In this document: positions 29,165-37,545 of the stretch, piece by piece
How the letters are laid out: each line of letters starts with the position of its first letter
How positions within the stretch are numbered: the stretch's first letter is position 1
Assembly: GCF_000230675.1 (NCBI RefSeq)
Contig: NZ_AGIK01000006.1
Location: 89,039-153,038 of the forward strand
Length of the DNA stretch: 64,000 nucleotides
DNA from: Synechococcus sp. WH 8016
Lineage (GTDB): Bacteria; Cyanobacteriota; Cyanobacteriia; PCC-6307; Cyanobiaceae
Reading direction: 5' to 3'
Program-made: the position numbers and the translations under genes
The notes under the pieces: model-generated
Seen by the model: only the letters and a program-made list of their open reading frames with translations
What the model was told of the DNA's origin: nothing
Databases searched by the model: none

Positions 29165-30373
29165 TCAGCCCATTTTCTCCAAGACCTGAGTACACGACCA
29201 TCTCAAGGGCTCCCAGGGATGGGTCTCTGCAAGCTCTTTGAGAAGAGGTTTTTGGTCATCGAGTTGAAGACGAAGGCAACTCCATGCGGCCGCAATTCTT
29301 GATTTTGAGTACTGAGGACCGGTTTCTTGCAGGGCTCGTCTCACCAGGTTGCTGCGTTCCTGCAGCTCGAGTAGGCCAACGCAGCTGGCCAGGAGATAGT
29401 GCACTCCATAGTCGCTTCCCTGGTTCTCCTCAAGATCGTCGATGAGAGCCAGGCGTTCCGTCGCTGGCATCTCGCACAAGGCTTTGGCGGCTTCGTATTG
29501 ACGCGCCTCGTCGCGGTGTTGAAGTCCAGCCCGTATCGCTTCTGCTTCTGAGGGGATCGGAGAGGGGTTGGCGAGAGCAAGCGTGCGCGGATCATCCCTC
29601 AGGAGCGTTTCAAGCAAGGCGTCTGAATGGGTTTTGTTGATGTCTTCTCTGTTGCCTTCGGTTTGGGCTTTGGTAATGAGGAAGGCGCTTTTGGCCCGTA
29701 GCGGCATCGAAACAGGACAGCGGGTGAGCGCTTCTAAGGCCGCCAAGTGTTGAGCATCGCCTAAATCAATGACTGCCGCTCTGCGTCGTCCTGGATTGGT
29801 GTCTTGTAATTGACTCAGCAGTGGCCTCAAGCTTTCGTCTCGATTGGTTAGCCGTAGGGCATGGGCGTGGGCCGCTCCTGCGACTAAAGGATTTAAATCT
29901 CCGCGCAGTTCCGCAATCTCATCGTTGCTATCTGGAAGGTTCAGACGCGTAAAGGCTTGAATAACGGCCCGCTTTTGGTTGTCAGGACCGTTCAGTGCAG
30001 TCAGTAATTGCTGCTGCTGGGTTTCGGTGAGTGATGCGCCAATGCGTGCAATGGAATCAACAGCGTTAACGACCGTTGGTTCATCTTGATCAGTCAGAGC
30101 CTCAATCAAGACAGGGAGAGCCGTCTTTTGTTTTCGTCTGCCCAGAGCTTCAAGAGCTTTTCGTCGGGTGATTCGTTCATAGAGGTCATCGCTTTCCTTT
30201 GATGCAACCTCAATCAATCGGTCAAGAGACTGTTGCGATGTGCAGGCTCCTAGGCGTGAGGCAGCTAAGTACTTAACACCGGGATTATCGAGTTGGCTTG
30301 GATCAGTAATAATGAGATTGAGAGCATTCTCCTCACTCATTCCCGAAAATAATGTGTCAAAGCGCTCACTCAT
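29165..30373 (-). CDS. mpeY: PE-II alpha-83 bilin lyase MpeY, or lyase-isomerase MpeQ at the same locus
   Basis: 402 residues of the E/F clan, with HEAT repeats at about 65-240 (R-I-T-R-R-K-A-L-E-A-L-G-R-R) and a conserved C-terminal half with S-D-Y-G-V-H-Y-L-L. It sits directly upstream of mpeBA, the position held by mpeY in green-light and colour-acclimating strains and by mpeQ in blue-light strains. MpeY attaches phycoerythrobilin to alpha-83; MpeQ attaches and isomerises it. I choose MpeY because rpcE/rpcF are separate and no mpeU-like lyase is visible. Confidence 0.8.
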   Translation of the reverse strand: MSERFDTLFSGMSEENALNLIITDPSQLDNPGVKYLAASRLGACTSQQSLDRLIEVASKESDDLYERITRRKALEALGRRKQKTALPVLIEALTDQDEPTVVNAVDSIARIGASLTETQQQQLLTALNGPDNQKRAVIQAFTRLNLPDSNDEIAELRGDLNPLVAGAAHAHALRLTNRDESLRPLLSQLQDTNPGRRRAAVIDLGDAQHLAALEALTRCPVSMPLRAKSAFLITKAQTEGNREDINKTHSDALLETLLRDDPRTLALANPSPIPSEAEAIRAGLQHRDEARQYEAAKALCEMPATERLALIDDLEENQGSDYGVHYLLASCVGLLELQERSNLVRRALQETGPQYSKSRIAAAWSCLRLQLDDQKPLLKELAETHPWEPLRWSCTQVLEKMG

Positions 30374-30490
30374 TGCCTACAGGGAAGAATGGGATTTTGA
30401 TGCCGGCACTTGTCTTAATGCCCGACGAGGCCAGAGCCTTTGGCTCGGGTTGATCCTTTTCTCTATAGTAGGGGTCAGCCTCATTGGTGA

Positions 30491-30802
30491 ATGAATGTGA
30501 CGTCCGCATCTTCTGCATTGAGCGAGATCAACCGCTTTGTCAAAGCATTTGATTTGGATGATGCTCTGAATACTATTTCCAGTATCGAGGATCTCAAAAA
30601 ACTTCTCGTGGATTTTGATAGCCCGCTTTCCGGATCGTTAATCCCCCTTGAGCAGGCAACGCGGACCCCAAAGATTCTTGTTGACTCTGGTACAACTCAG
30701 CTGGGAATCCGATGGAGAACGCTTCAGTGTCCTGGTGGGCCTATTGTTCTACAAATGATTTGCGAAAAAGTTAATTTTGCCCTTTGGATTGAGGAGTGTT
30801 GA
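30491..30802 (+). CDS. Conserved phycobilisome-locus protein of unknown function, 103 aa
   Basis: A small soluble protein: helical N-terminal half with L-S-E-I-N-R-F-V-K-A-F, followed by a strand-rich part (G-I-R-W-R-T-L-Q-C-P-G-G-P-I-V-L-Q). Two Cys. Divergent from mpeY (117-nt gap) and 2 nt upstream of the Nif11-like gene, with which it surely forms an operon. Not recognised. Confidence 0.6.
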   Translation: MNVTSASSALSEINRFVKAFDLDDALNTISSIEDLKKLLVDFDSPLSGSLIPLEQATRTPKILVDSGTTQLGIRWRTLQCPGGPIVLQMICEKVNFALWIEEC

Positions 30803-30804
30803 GT

Positions 30805-31410
30805 ATGTCATCGTCTGAACTTGACCGGTTTATCCAAGCTGTCGTTGATGATCACGGCATTGCGACTGGAATTAAGCCTCTTGCTACCCATTATGATCTC
30901 GTCGCTTATGCAAACATCAGGGGCTTCTCAATCACATTGGTTGAATGGGGAAGGCATCTTGCGATGGATTGGCTTAAATCTGCCGATGCAGAATTGGAAT
31001 TGCTTCAGCTTGCCGATCCTGCCCATTGGAGTTGGGCTTTTAGGCAACTGTCGAGTTGGCGTCCTTTGTTAATGGAAGGCACCCTTTCTGAGGGGTTGTT
31101 GGGAACGGCCAATTTTGCCTCCATCTCTGAGTCCGATGATCAAAATGGGTTTCAGGGAACGGATGCTGTTGCTCAGCAAGAAAAGCCCCTCACGGATTCT
31201 GAGCGAGATGCGGCCCTGGAATCTTTCATTGAAATGCTTAAAAGTAGGCCTGACTTAAAAGATCAAGTGAAGTTTGCACGGGATCAGGATGCAGTGATTG
31301 AACTTGCGAACGCACAAGGCTTTCCGGTTGATTCGTTGACATTATTACGTCGTTGGAACAAGGTATCTGACTTCTCCAAGCCGACTTGGTTTGGTTGGTT
31401 TGACGAGTAA
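30805..31410 (+). CDS. Protein with two Nif11-like domains, 201 aa
   Basis: Residues about 4-62 (L-D-R-F-I-Q-A-V-V then A-Y-A-N-I-R-G-F-S-I-T) and about 132-190 (L-E-S-F-I-E-M-L then L-A-N-A-Q-G-F-P-V-D) both follow the Nif11 pattern: a helix F-x-x-x-L, a short A-x-x-x-G-F and a following loop. They are joined by an acidic, Gln/Ser-rich linker. Nif11 domains are best known as leader peptides of ribosomal natural products; here there is no Gly-Gly cleavage site or Cys/Ser/Thr core, so a precursor role is unlikely. Start ATG 30805 with GGAG upstream. Confidence 0.6.
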   Translation: MSSSELDRFIQAVVDDHGIATGIKPLATHYDLVAYANIRGFSITLVEWGRHLAMDWLKSADAELELLQLADPAHWSWAFRQLSSWRPLLMEGTLSEGLLGTANFASISESDDQNGFQGTDAVAQQEKPLTDSERDAALESFIEMLKSRPDLKDQVKFARDQDAVIELANAQGFPVDSLTLLRRWNKVSDFSKPTWFGWFDE

Positions 31411-31415
31411 TTTAT

Positions 31416-31724
31416 TTAGCTGATTTCTGCATAACGAGTTTGCGATGTTCCGCGCTTTGCCCAATAGGTCACAATGGCTTCTCCCCCTGGGCGGGGGACT
31501 GGAGCATTGGCTCGAAGAATTTTGAATGTTCGGTTTGGTCCCATTGGCCAATTGCCTGCAGCTGAAACGGAACGAATTCTGCCACCAAGTAATTCAATAC
31601 AACGCTCAAACTTTTCGAGTTGACTTTGATCAACAGTCTCGAAAATAAAATCTGTTCCAACACAAATCAAGTGTTGCGACCGGATCCAAGCTTTTAATTG
31701 TTTTTCCGCATCTAGCGCGGACAT
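31416..31724 (-). CDS. Small phycobilisome-locus protein with possible CpcD-like element, 102 aa
   Basis: Residues about 25-55 read F-I-F-E-T-V-D, a helix with E-K-F-E-R-C-I-E-L, then L-G-G-R-I-R-S-V-S: the same strand-helix-strand layout as a CpcD domain. The rest is basic and ends without a membrane segment. Convergent with the Nif11-like gene (5-nt gap), and 30 nt after the cpeT stop on the same strand as cpeT. The linker resemblance is suggestive only. Confidence 0.5.
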   Translation of the reverse strand: MSALDAEKQLKAWIRSQHLICVGTDFIFETVDQSQLEKFERCIELLGGRIRSVSAAGNWPMGPNRTFKILRANAPVPRPGGEAIVTYWAKRGTSQTRYAEIS

Positions 31725-31754
31725 TCAAACCACATGCTTGCTTGATCAACCATC

Positions 31755-32360
31755 TTATCGAAGCCAGTCGAGGTTTAGAGAGTCGCCAAGGGATGTCACT
31801 CGTTTAAATTTTAAGGGTCCGTGTTCGGAGCCCCATTTTTGCGCATGGGTTTCTGGATCAAAACCGCGATCACGGCTAACCCAAGTTGTGCTGTCTACAT
31901 CAACCTCGCTGATCAGATAGGTCAATTGCCCATCGCGCGGGACCAAACACTTGTGGCCTGGCTCCACTTCTCCCCGATAACATCCAGTTTCGACTTCATG
32001 AAAATGCATATCGCATCCACAACGTGGTGTGAGGGACTCCACTTTGAGGCTTCGGAGTAACTCTGGACGCTGTCCTGAGCCGGCAAGCCTTAGTGCATCA
32101 GCAAATCCAAAATTTTCAACAACAAAGATGTCTTGAATTTGCTGGAGTCGATGAATCCCTTGTCGATAGGGACTCCAGGGATCATGGTCGTAGCTTTGTT
32201 CTGAGTAGAAGCCAGGTCCTTTTAAGGTTTCCCATGGTAGGGGCCTGAAATAGATATTAATGTGAGCGAAGTCTTTTGGGTTGTCCTGAGATTGCTCAAA
32301 ATTGCTGTAATGTCCAGCCAGTGTTTTGGCAAATCTCAATAATGCTTCTTTAGAGCTCAT
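31755..32360 (-). CDS. cpeT: CpeT-type phycobilin lyase
   Basis: 201 residues of the T-clan barrel: A-G-H-Y-S-N-F-E-Q-S, I-Y-F-R-P-L-P, S-E-Q-S-Y, then C-Y-R-G-E-V-E-P-G-H-K-C and D-R-G-F-D-P-E-T-H. CpeT attaches phycoerythrobilin to beta-165/159 of phycoerythrin. Paired with cpeS upstream (15-nt gap) in one operon, as in other phycoerythrin-producing cyanobacteria. Clearly distinct from the RpcT copy at 18143. Confidence 0.88.
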   Translation of the reverse strand: MSSKEALLRFAKTLAGHYSNFEQSQDNPKDFAHINIYFRPLPWETLKGPGFYSEQSYDHDPWSPYRQGIHRLQQIQDIFVVENFGFADALRLAGSGQRPELLRSLKVESLTPRCGCDMHFHEVETGCYRGEVEPGHKCLVPRDGQLTYLISEVDVDSTTWVSRDRGFDPETHAQKWGSEHGPLKFKRVTSLGDSLNLDWLR

Positions 32361-32375
32361 CGATTATTGATGTAG

Positions 32376-32915
32376 TTACTGAATGTTTAAGCGTCTTACT
32401 TCTGATGCAAATGAAGTTTGTAGGATTCCCGAGCCTGCGGATGTCCGAAGGACGGAGGACCGACAGCGTACGTTTTCTGATACAAACCAAATCCTTTCTT
32501 CTGCAATGGATTGCTCATATTGAGTCTTGAGCAGAAAGGTGCCATCTTCGAGAAATTTATAGTCGGAAACTGCGAATTCAGATTCTGCGTACCCTACGCT
32601 TCTGATGATTTTTCCTTCGGTCTCGTTGGTGGCGAGGGGAACGAGGAGGCAAGACCCAGATGTGACATCGCTGGGATCGTCAGGTTCCCAATCACTTTCT
32701 GCTTTCCATTCCATTTGAAATGGGCAGGTTGCGGTTGCCTTGCAATCTAAGTTTGATGATTCGATTAGTTCTTGAATACTGCTAGAAGAGGGATCAACAC
32801 TTTTGATCTCTACTTCACTTAGCACGTCTTCAAATTGTTGGAAGGCTAGAGAGTGCCCAGAGCGCATCGAGCGCCATTTGCCTTCGCTTTGATGGACGAA
32901 AGTCTCAATATTCAT
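32376..32915 (-). CDS. cpeS: CpeS phycoerythrobilin lyase
   Basis: 179 residues, S/U clan, lipocalin-like barrel: an N-terminal F-V-H-Q-S-E-G-K-W-R-S-M-R-S-G-H-S-L and a C-terminal S-I-A-E-E-R-I-W-F-V-S-E-N-V-R-C-R-S-S. CpeS attaches phycoerythrobilin to Cys82 of phycoerythrin beta subunits. Its ATG overlaps the stop of the small upstream ORF by 11 nt. AT-rich compared with the linker genes upstream. Confidence 0.88.
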   Translation of the reverse strand: MNIETFVHQSEGKWRSMRSGHSLAFQQFEDVLSEVEIKSVDPSSSSIQELIESSNLDCKATATCPFQMEWKAESDWEPDDPSDVTSGSCLLVPLATNETEGKIIRSVGYAESEFAVSDYKFLEDGTFLLKTQYEQSIAEERIWFVSENVRCRSSVLRTSAGSGILQTSFASEVRRLNIQ

Positions 32916-33177
32916 TCAGGTGTGCATCAATCGTTGCCGAGGTGGCAGACGGATGAGGTTGATTGATATGCACCATATTCACCATGGAGTCAATCATCAT
33001 TGACATGGCCATAGGAACGCCAGAAACAGAATCATGAAAACTCTCGTTTTGCCCTGATGTTTTCCTGTTGGAAGTGTTTCTAAAGATTGGCATGTCGTTT
33101 GGAGTGATTGAAGGTGCTAACGGCTTTGGCTGGGAAAACGCCAGATTGGGCCCTGTGAACGACCAGGGTCCAATCAT
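32905..33177 (-). CDS. Possible small protein upstream of cpeS, 90 aa
   Basis: An open frame from ATG 33177 (or TTG 33204) that fills the space between cpeE and cpeS and overlaps cpeS by 11 nt. The C-terminal half is Met-rich (M-A-M-S-M-M-I-D-S-M-V-N-M-V-H) and could form an amphipathic helix; the rest is Pro/Asn/Ser-rich. No family is recognised. The operon-like overlap is the main argument for a real gene. Confidence 0.4.
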   Translation of the reverse strand: MIGPWSFTGPNLAFSQPKPLAPSITPNDMPIFRNTSNRKTSGQNESFHDSVSGVPMAMSMMIDSMVNMVHINQPHPSATSATIDAHLNEY

Positions 33178-33217
33178 GACCGATTCGATCTGCTCAATGA
33201 GCAAATCTCTCTAAGGG

Positions 33218-33952
33218 TTAAGCATTCGCAATAGAGATGATGCGACCGCGCTGGGCTTGGATGCTTCTGATCGTTGTGGACAGGGAGTTGTAGCTGACAA
33301 CTGATCTTTGGGCTGAACGACGCGCCGTTCCGAGCTGCACACGTGACGTCCAAATGATCGTGTAGCGACCACCACCGCCAACGGCCTTCCGAGCACCAGC
33401 GGCTGTTGGATTGGTGTTCGAAGCAATGCTGCTCAGCAAAATGGATGTTTTGCTGCCATCAAAGCCTGCATAGCCAGGGTCAATGGCGATGTTGCGTTGG
33501 TAAGCAACGGTGGTTTCGCCAACCACTGATTTGGCTGTTCTGGCATAGGGAACCGTGTCGATCCCAAAATTCTTGAGATACTCGTCGCTGTAGGTGTAGC
33601 TAGCGATCTCAGCTTCAAATCCCTCTGTGGCAAGTCTGTTGACGTGCTCGCTGATCTCAGCCTGATTGCGCGGAGGACGTCCCATCAGGTGCTTGAAGTT
33701 CAGTTCGACAAAGCGATAAGGATTGTTGGGCTCGAGTGTGTAACGCCGATAGGTCTCGGATTGAGCCAAGGAAGTGATCAGCCCCTGAACGGTGAGATCA
33801 CCGTTCATGAACAGCGCATCGATGGAAGGACAAACATCCAGCTCCATCAGATAACGGTTGCCGAACACCTGACGATAAGCGGCTTTGAGAACAACGGAGG
33901 CTTGTTCGGTGTCTTGGTTTGCGGCGCAGGTGAGGGTCAGAGGGGCAGTCAT
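33218..33952 (-). CDS. cpeE: Phycoerythrin-associated rod linker CpeE
   Basis: 244 residues. PF00427 linker domain at about 15-145 (A-A-Y-R-Q-V-F-G-N-R-Y, F-V-E-L-N-F-K-H-L-M-G-R-P-P, V-P-Y-A-R-T) and a CpcD domain at about 190-244 (L-S-T-T-I-R-S-I-Q-A-Q-R-G-R-I-I-S-I). Links PE-I disks within the rod. Lies 103 nt after mpeD on the same strand, with its own ribosome site. Confidence 0.88.
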   Translation of the reverse strand: MTAPLTLTCAANQDTEQASVVLKAAYRQVFGNRYLMELDVCPSIDALFMNGDLTVQGLITSLAQSETYRRYTLEPNNPYRFVELNFKHLMGRPPRNQAEISEHVNRLATEGFEAEIASYTYSDEYLKNFGIDTVPYARTAKSVVGETTVAYQRNIAIDPGYAGFDGSKTSILLSSIASNTNPTAAGARKAVGGGGRYTIIWTSRVQLGTARRSAQRSVVSYNSLSTTIRSIQAQRGRIISIANA

Positions 33953-34054
33953 TGTTGGGGGGAGGGAAAAAAGAAGGCTTCATCACAGACGGGGGTCGGA
34001 TGAAGCCAATGTGCGTCGAAGAAGTTGGAAGGGATGGGTGAATCCCTCCTTAGG

Positions 34055-35701
34055 TCACATCACCTCGGTGATGGAGACGATCCGACCTCCGCGGCGGTGG
34101 ATGTACTTCATCTGGCTGGTCATGTCCTTGCCAGACACCAAGTAGCTGGCATTGGGAGTTCTTTGGCGTCCACCTGCGGGCTGTGCTTGCACAACGATGC
34201 GGAACCGTCTCTTGGTGGGATCAGGGGAGCCAGCAATCGCGCTATTGCGGTTGCTGCGGACGGTTGTTGTGCGCCATCCACTGGGCACCGTCTTGGTGGC
34301 GACTGAGGTGACAAGGGAAGAGCTGTTCGCTACGGAGTCACTTGCTGCATAGCCTTCAGAGAGAGACAGATGGCGGTTGAAGGCCAGCTGGGAGCGTCCC
34401 TGCTCAGAGAGGATGCGCATGTAAGGAACGGTGTCCTCACCAAACGTGCTCTGGTATTCGGCGCTGTCGATGTAGCTATTGATTTCTGCTTCGTATCCTT
34501 CGTTTGCAAGGATTTGGATGTGCTCGCTCACCTCTGCTTGTGAGATGGGTGCACGTCCCAAAATGTGCTTGAAGTTCAGTTCAACGAAGCGGTAGGGAGC
34601 ATTCGATTCAAAGAAACGACGAACGTATTCGGAAGACAAACAGATCCCACGAACCAACTCACGGGTGCTGTAGTAGCCCTCGGTGAACTTGCTTTCAGCA
34701 GCCAAGGCCCTCTCTGACTCCATCAAATGGGGATTGCCCATGACCTGGCGGTAGGCAGAACGGATCAATGCGTTGATTTGGTCCGCAGTGTCACCAGGGC
34801 AGCGTTGGAACACTTCCTGTTCCCGCTGACCAAGACCGAAGCCCACGTAGGCATCGCCACGGGCTGGCATCGAGTCGCCGCCATCGCTGGACTTGCGCAC
34901 CTTGGAGGTGAATTTGACACCGGTTCCAGAGCCGCTGCTCTTGGCTCCACGGGAAGCCGAGACGGAGCTGGGAAGCTGAATGTATGGAACGGCACCACGT
35001 GCGAGTGTGTTGCTCAGCTGACTGCGGGCGCCAACGGCACTGTCGCTGATGGCAAAGCCGCGCTCAAGAGCCGCGATATTGACAAAGCTGCTTGTGGGGA
35101 TACCAGCCGCAGACGTGAATGAACGGGTGTAGGGAACAACGTCGTTGCCGAACACTTCAGCGTATTCAGCTGAATCAACGATGAAATCAATCACCGCATC
35201 GTGACCAGCGCTTGCTAGCAAGGTGATGTGCGCTGACATCTCACCTTGAGAAAGAGGAGGGCGACCAAGCAAATGCTTGATGTTCAGCTCAACTCCGCGC
35301 ATGGGTGCAACGCCTTGGAAGAAACGCGCGCGATAAAACTCAGTTTTTGCAAGTGCCCGCACGAATTCGCGCACGTTCCGCTCGCCATTGCAGAACTGAG
35401 CCTCCAATTCTCTCGAGCGCTCATGTTCCATCACATGGGCATTGCCATAAACCTGGCGGTAGGCGGCATTGATGGCAGCTTCGAGCCCAGCTGCGTCATC
35501 GACGGCATAACGCTGCATCGTTCCGCCATGGGGACAATCTTCGTGATTGCGAGGGCCAATCGCAATTTTCATTGAGGCGCAGGATTGGCGCAGAAACTCA
35601 GCGTTGCTCAGGGCTGGCTTGTTTGCTGCATTGCGATTCCTGCTGAATGAGACAGGGTTCGAATTGAGGGAGCTGGCTCCGAAACCTTGAGAGGCAGACA
35701 T
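34055..35701 (-). CDS. mpeD: Double phycoerythrin linker MpeD (MpeC-like + CpeD-like fusion)
   Basis: 548 residues, exactly the length reported for marine MpeD. An N-terminal extension carries Cys41 and Cys56 (the latter in E-D-C-P-H-G-G), the likely phycourobilin site of MpeC-type linkers. PF00427 domain 1 at about 70-200, domain 2 at about 300-435, CpcD domain at about 485-548. One polypeptide thus bridges two hexamers, probably the PE-I/PE-II junction. Between cpeC (95 nt upstream) and cpeE. Confidence 0.93.
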   Translation of the reverse strand: MSASQGFGASSLNSNPVSFSRNRNAANKPALSNAEFLRQSCASMKIAIGPRNHEDCPHGGTMQRYAVDDAAGLEAAINAAYRQVYGNAHVMEHERSRELEAQFCNGERNVREFVRALAKTEFYRARFFQGVAPMRGVELNIKHLLGRPPLSQGEMSAHITLLASAGHDAVIDFIVDSAEYAEVFGNDVVPYTRSFTSAAGIPTSSFVNIAALERGFAISDSAVGARSQLSNTLARGAVPYIQLPSSVSASRGAKSSGSGTGVKFTSKVRKSSDGGDSMPARGDAYVGFGLGQREQEVFQRCPGDTADQINALIRSAYRQVMGNPHLMESERALAAESKFTEGYYSTRELVRGICLSSEYVRRFFESNAPYRFVELNFKHILGRAPISQAEVSEHIQILANEGYEAEINSYIDSAEYQSTFGEDTVPYMRILSEQGRSQLAFNRHLSLSEGYAASDSVANSSSLVTSVATKTVPSGWRTTTVRSNRNSAIAGSPDPTKRRFRIVVQAQPAGGRQRTPNASYLVSGKDMTSQMKYIHRRGGRIVSITEVM

Positions 35702-35796
35702 GGGGGGTTGAGGGAGAGGGAAGGGAGAGGTGGTCGCTCAGGGCGACTGGGAAGGGCAGATTGGCGTTGCATGCAAACGCCAATCCAGGATTCGGG

Positions 35797-36681
35797 TTAG
35801 TTCGAGGGGGTGATGCTGGCGATCTTCCCGCCTTCGGCATGAATGCGTTTGAACTGCTCAGAGAGCTTGTCAAAGGGCACGTAATACACGCGATTTGAGC
35901 GGGTGTATCGAGAGATGCGGCGCACGTTGTTGGCGCTGTAGCCAGTGACTTCGACCCGATAGGTCTTGCCTTCGTCGCCAGCACCAACGCCGAGACGTGT
36001 TGGCGCATCTTGGAGATTCTTGGAAGGTCGGAAACTCCAGCCCTGGGTCTCGATGGAGGACGGCGGTACCACCGCGAGAGGACGGTTCTGATAAGCAGCA
36101 CCACCCAACTTGCTGGTGATTCCTGAGAGGTCGCCTTTCAAGCTGCTGCTGCTGTTGCCACGCAGAAGCTGGAAGCTCCATGTGAACTCCTGCATGGTGG
36201 CGCAGCTTTCGGTCTTCCATCCCCGCTGATAGGGAACAGTCCATTCACCAAAGGTGTTTTGGTAATCGTCTGAGTCGAGGAAGCTGTCGATATCGGCGCT
36301 AAAACCCTTGCTATCCAGGCGTTCGGCGTGAGTGCGCATCTCCTGGAAATCCACAGGCGCACGACCAAGAAGATGGCGGAAGGCCAGTTCGATATAGCGA
36401 TAACGAGGACAGGCATCAAAAAAGCGAGAGCTGTAAAGCTCGCTCTTGGCAACGACGCGAACAAACTCGCGAACACTGATTTCGCCAAGTTTGAACTGGG
36501 ATTCGGCTACGAGCTGACGCTCGCTGTCCATCACGTAGGCATTGCCGAGTACCTGCTTGTACACGGCTGTGATGATTTGCTCCTTTTTGGCGTCTTCATC
36601 GCCTGGAATCAGTTCAAGGGGAGCTTCGCTCTCTGCGGAGAAGCGCTCAACGCCGAGTAACGAAGCGGGACCGAAAGGCAT
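35797..36681 (-). CDS. cpeC: Phycoerythrin-associated rod linker CpeC
   Basis: 294 residues: PF00427 domain at about 33-165 (A-V-Y-K-Q-V-L-G-N-A-Y, Y-I-E-L-A-F-R-H-L-L-G-R-A-P, W-T-V-P-Y-Q-R), a Ser-rich linker, then a CpcD domain at about 232-294 ending in G-G-K-I-A-S-I-T. First of the linker run cpeC-mpeD-cpeE; the 172 nt before it probably hold the promoter. Confidence 0.9.
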   Translation of the reverse strand: MPFGPASLLGVERFSAESEAPLELIPGDEDAKKEQIITAVYKQVLGNAYVMDSERQLVAESQFKLGEISVREFVRVVAKSELYSSRFFDACPRYRYIELAFRHLLGRAPVDFQEMRTHAERLDSKGFSADIDSFLDSDDYQNTFGEWTVPYQRGWKTESCATMQEFTWSFQLLRGNSSSSLKGDLSGITSKLGGAAYQNRPLAVVPPSSIETQGWSFRPSKNLQDAPTRLGVGAGDEGKTYRVEVTGYSANNVRRISRYTRSNRVYYVPFDKLSEQFKRIHAEGGKIASITPSN

Positions 36682-36853
36682 AGAGCTCGCTGGGTGTTCG
36701 CTCTATATGTTCTGACAACCCTTTTGTCAGCAGGGCGATTCTTTATAAAGCTCAATCAATTGTGTTGGAGTGTTGCGTGACATGACCATTTTGGCTTTGC
36801 GTCGGCGGCTGGCCTGATAAGTGGTAGCCGCCGAAACTGTCGCGAAAGCTAGT

Positions 36854-37540
36854 TCAGGACAGTGATTCAAGCGCTTCACGCGTGTTTTTACGCGTCATTG
36901 GGTTCCAGCAGTCCAGCTCGAGATAAGGACGAGCGCGCAAGGCTCCTAATTGCTCTGCTAGGCCAATGCACAAAGAAAAGTCGGCGCCTTTGATCGACTC
37001 CACGCCCTCAAGTCCGGCATCCGTCAGGTCCGCTCCTCGAAAGTCTGCGTAGTCGAGTTGGCAGCCACCGAAACGTGCCCCTCGGCAGCGGGCTCCCCGC
37101 AGCACGGCGTGACGCAGGTCGGCTCCTACGAGGCGAACATCATCAAGCAGGGTTCCGCTGAGATCGGCACCACTCAGGTAGGTGCCCATCAAAGAGGCGC
37201 CGCGTAAATCCATGCCCCGTAAATCTGTTCCGTTAAGGAACGCTCCATTGAGCTTGGCTCCAGGTCCAACCGCTCCTGAGCTGCGCACTTCAAACCCTTC
37301 AGGCCAGATTGTGGCTCTGTCGTAGCGGGCTAAACGCAAATCAGTGCCTTCGAGGTTGCAGCCAGATAGGTCGCAACCGCGCAAATCAACGCGGCAGAGA
37401 GCAGCTCCGCTGAAATCAGTGGTTCCCAACGATTGCCCTCGCCAGTTCGCTCCTCTGGCATCGGTCGTCCCTGAGGAAAAAGCCTCAGGGAGTGTTTGTT
37501 CTGGGGGTAGCCAAGAAGAGAGCTCAAGCTCAGCGGTCAC
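36854..37540 (-). CDS. Pentapeptide-repeat protein of the phycobilisome locus
   Basis: 228 residues with about 20 A(D/N)LxG-type pentapeptides in two blocks (about 28-75 and 95-185) forming a right-handed beta-helix. The spacer holds W-P-E-G-F-E-V, usual in cyanobacterial pentapeptide proteins. A helical C terminus follows. Function in the locus unknown. It lies 5 nt after the cpcL stop on the same strand, so it is probably cotranscribed with cpcL. Confidence 0.82.
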   Translation of the reverse strand: MTAELELSSWLPPEQTLPEAFSSGTTDARGANWRGQSLGTTDFSGAALCRVDLRGCDLSGCNLEGTDLRLARYDRATIWPEGFEVRSSGAVGPGAKLNGAFLNGTDLRGMDLRGASLMGTYLSGADLSGTLLDDVRLVGADLRHAVLRGARCRGARFGGCQLDYADFRGADLTDAGLEGVESIKGADFSLCIGLAEQLGALRARPYLELDCWNPMTRKNTREALESLS

Positions 37541-37545
37541 GGCAA

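Noticed and set aside
35598..36104. 168-codon minus-strand frame across the cpeC/mpeD junction
   Set aside because: Overlaps the conserved linker genes in another frame, with Ser/Pro-rich composition.
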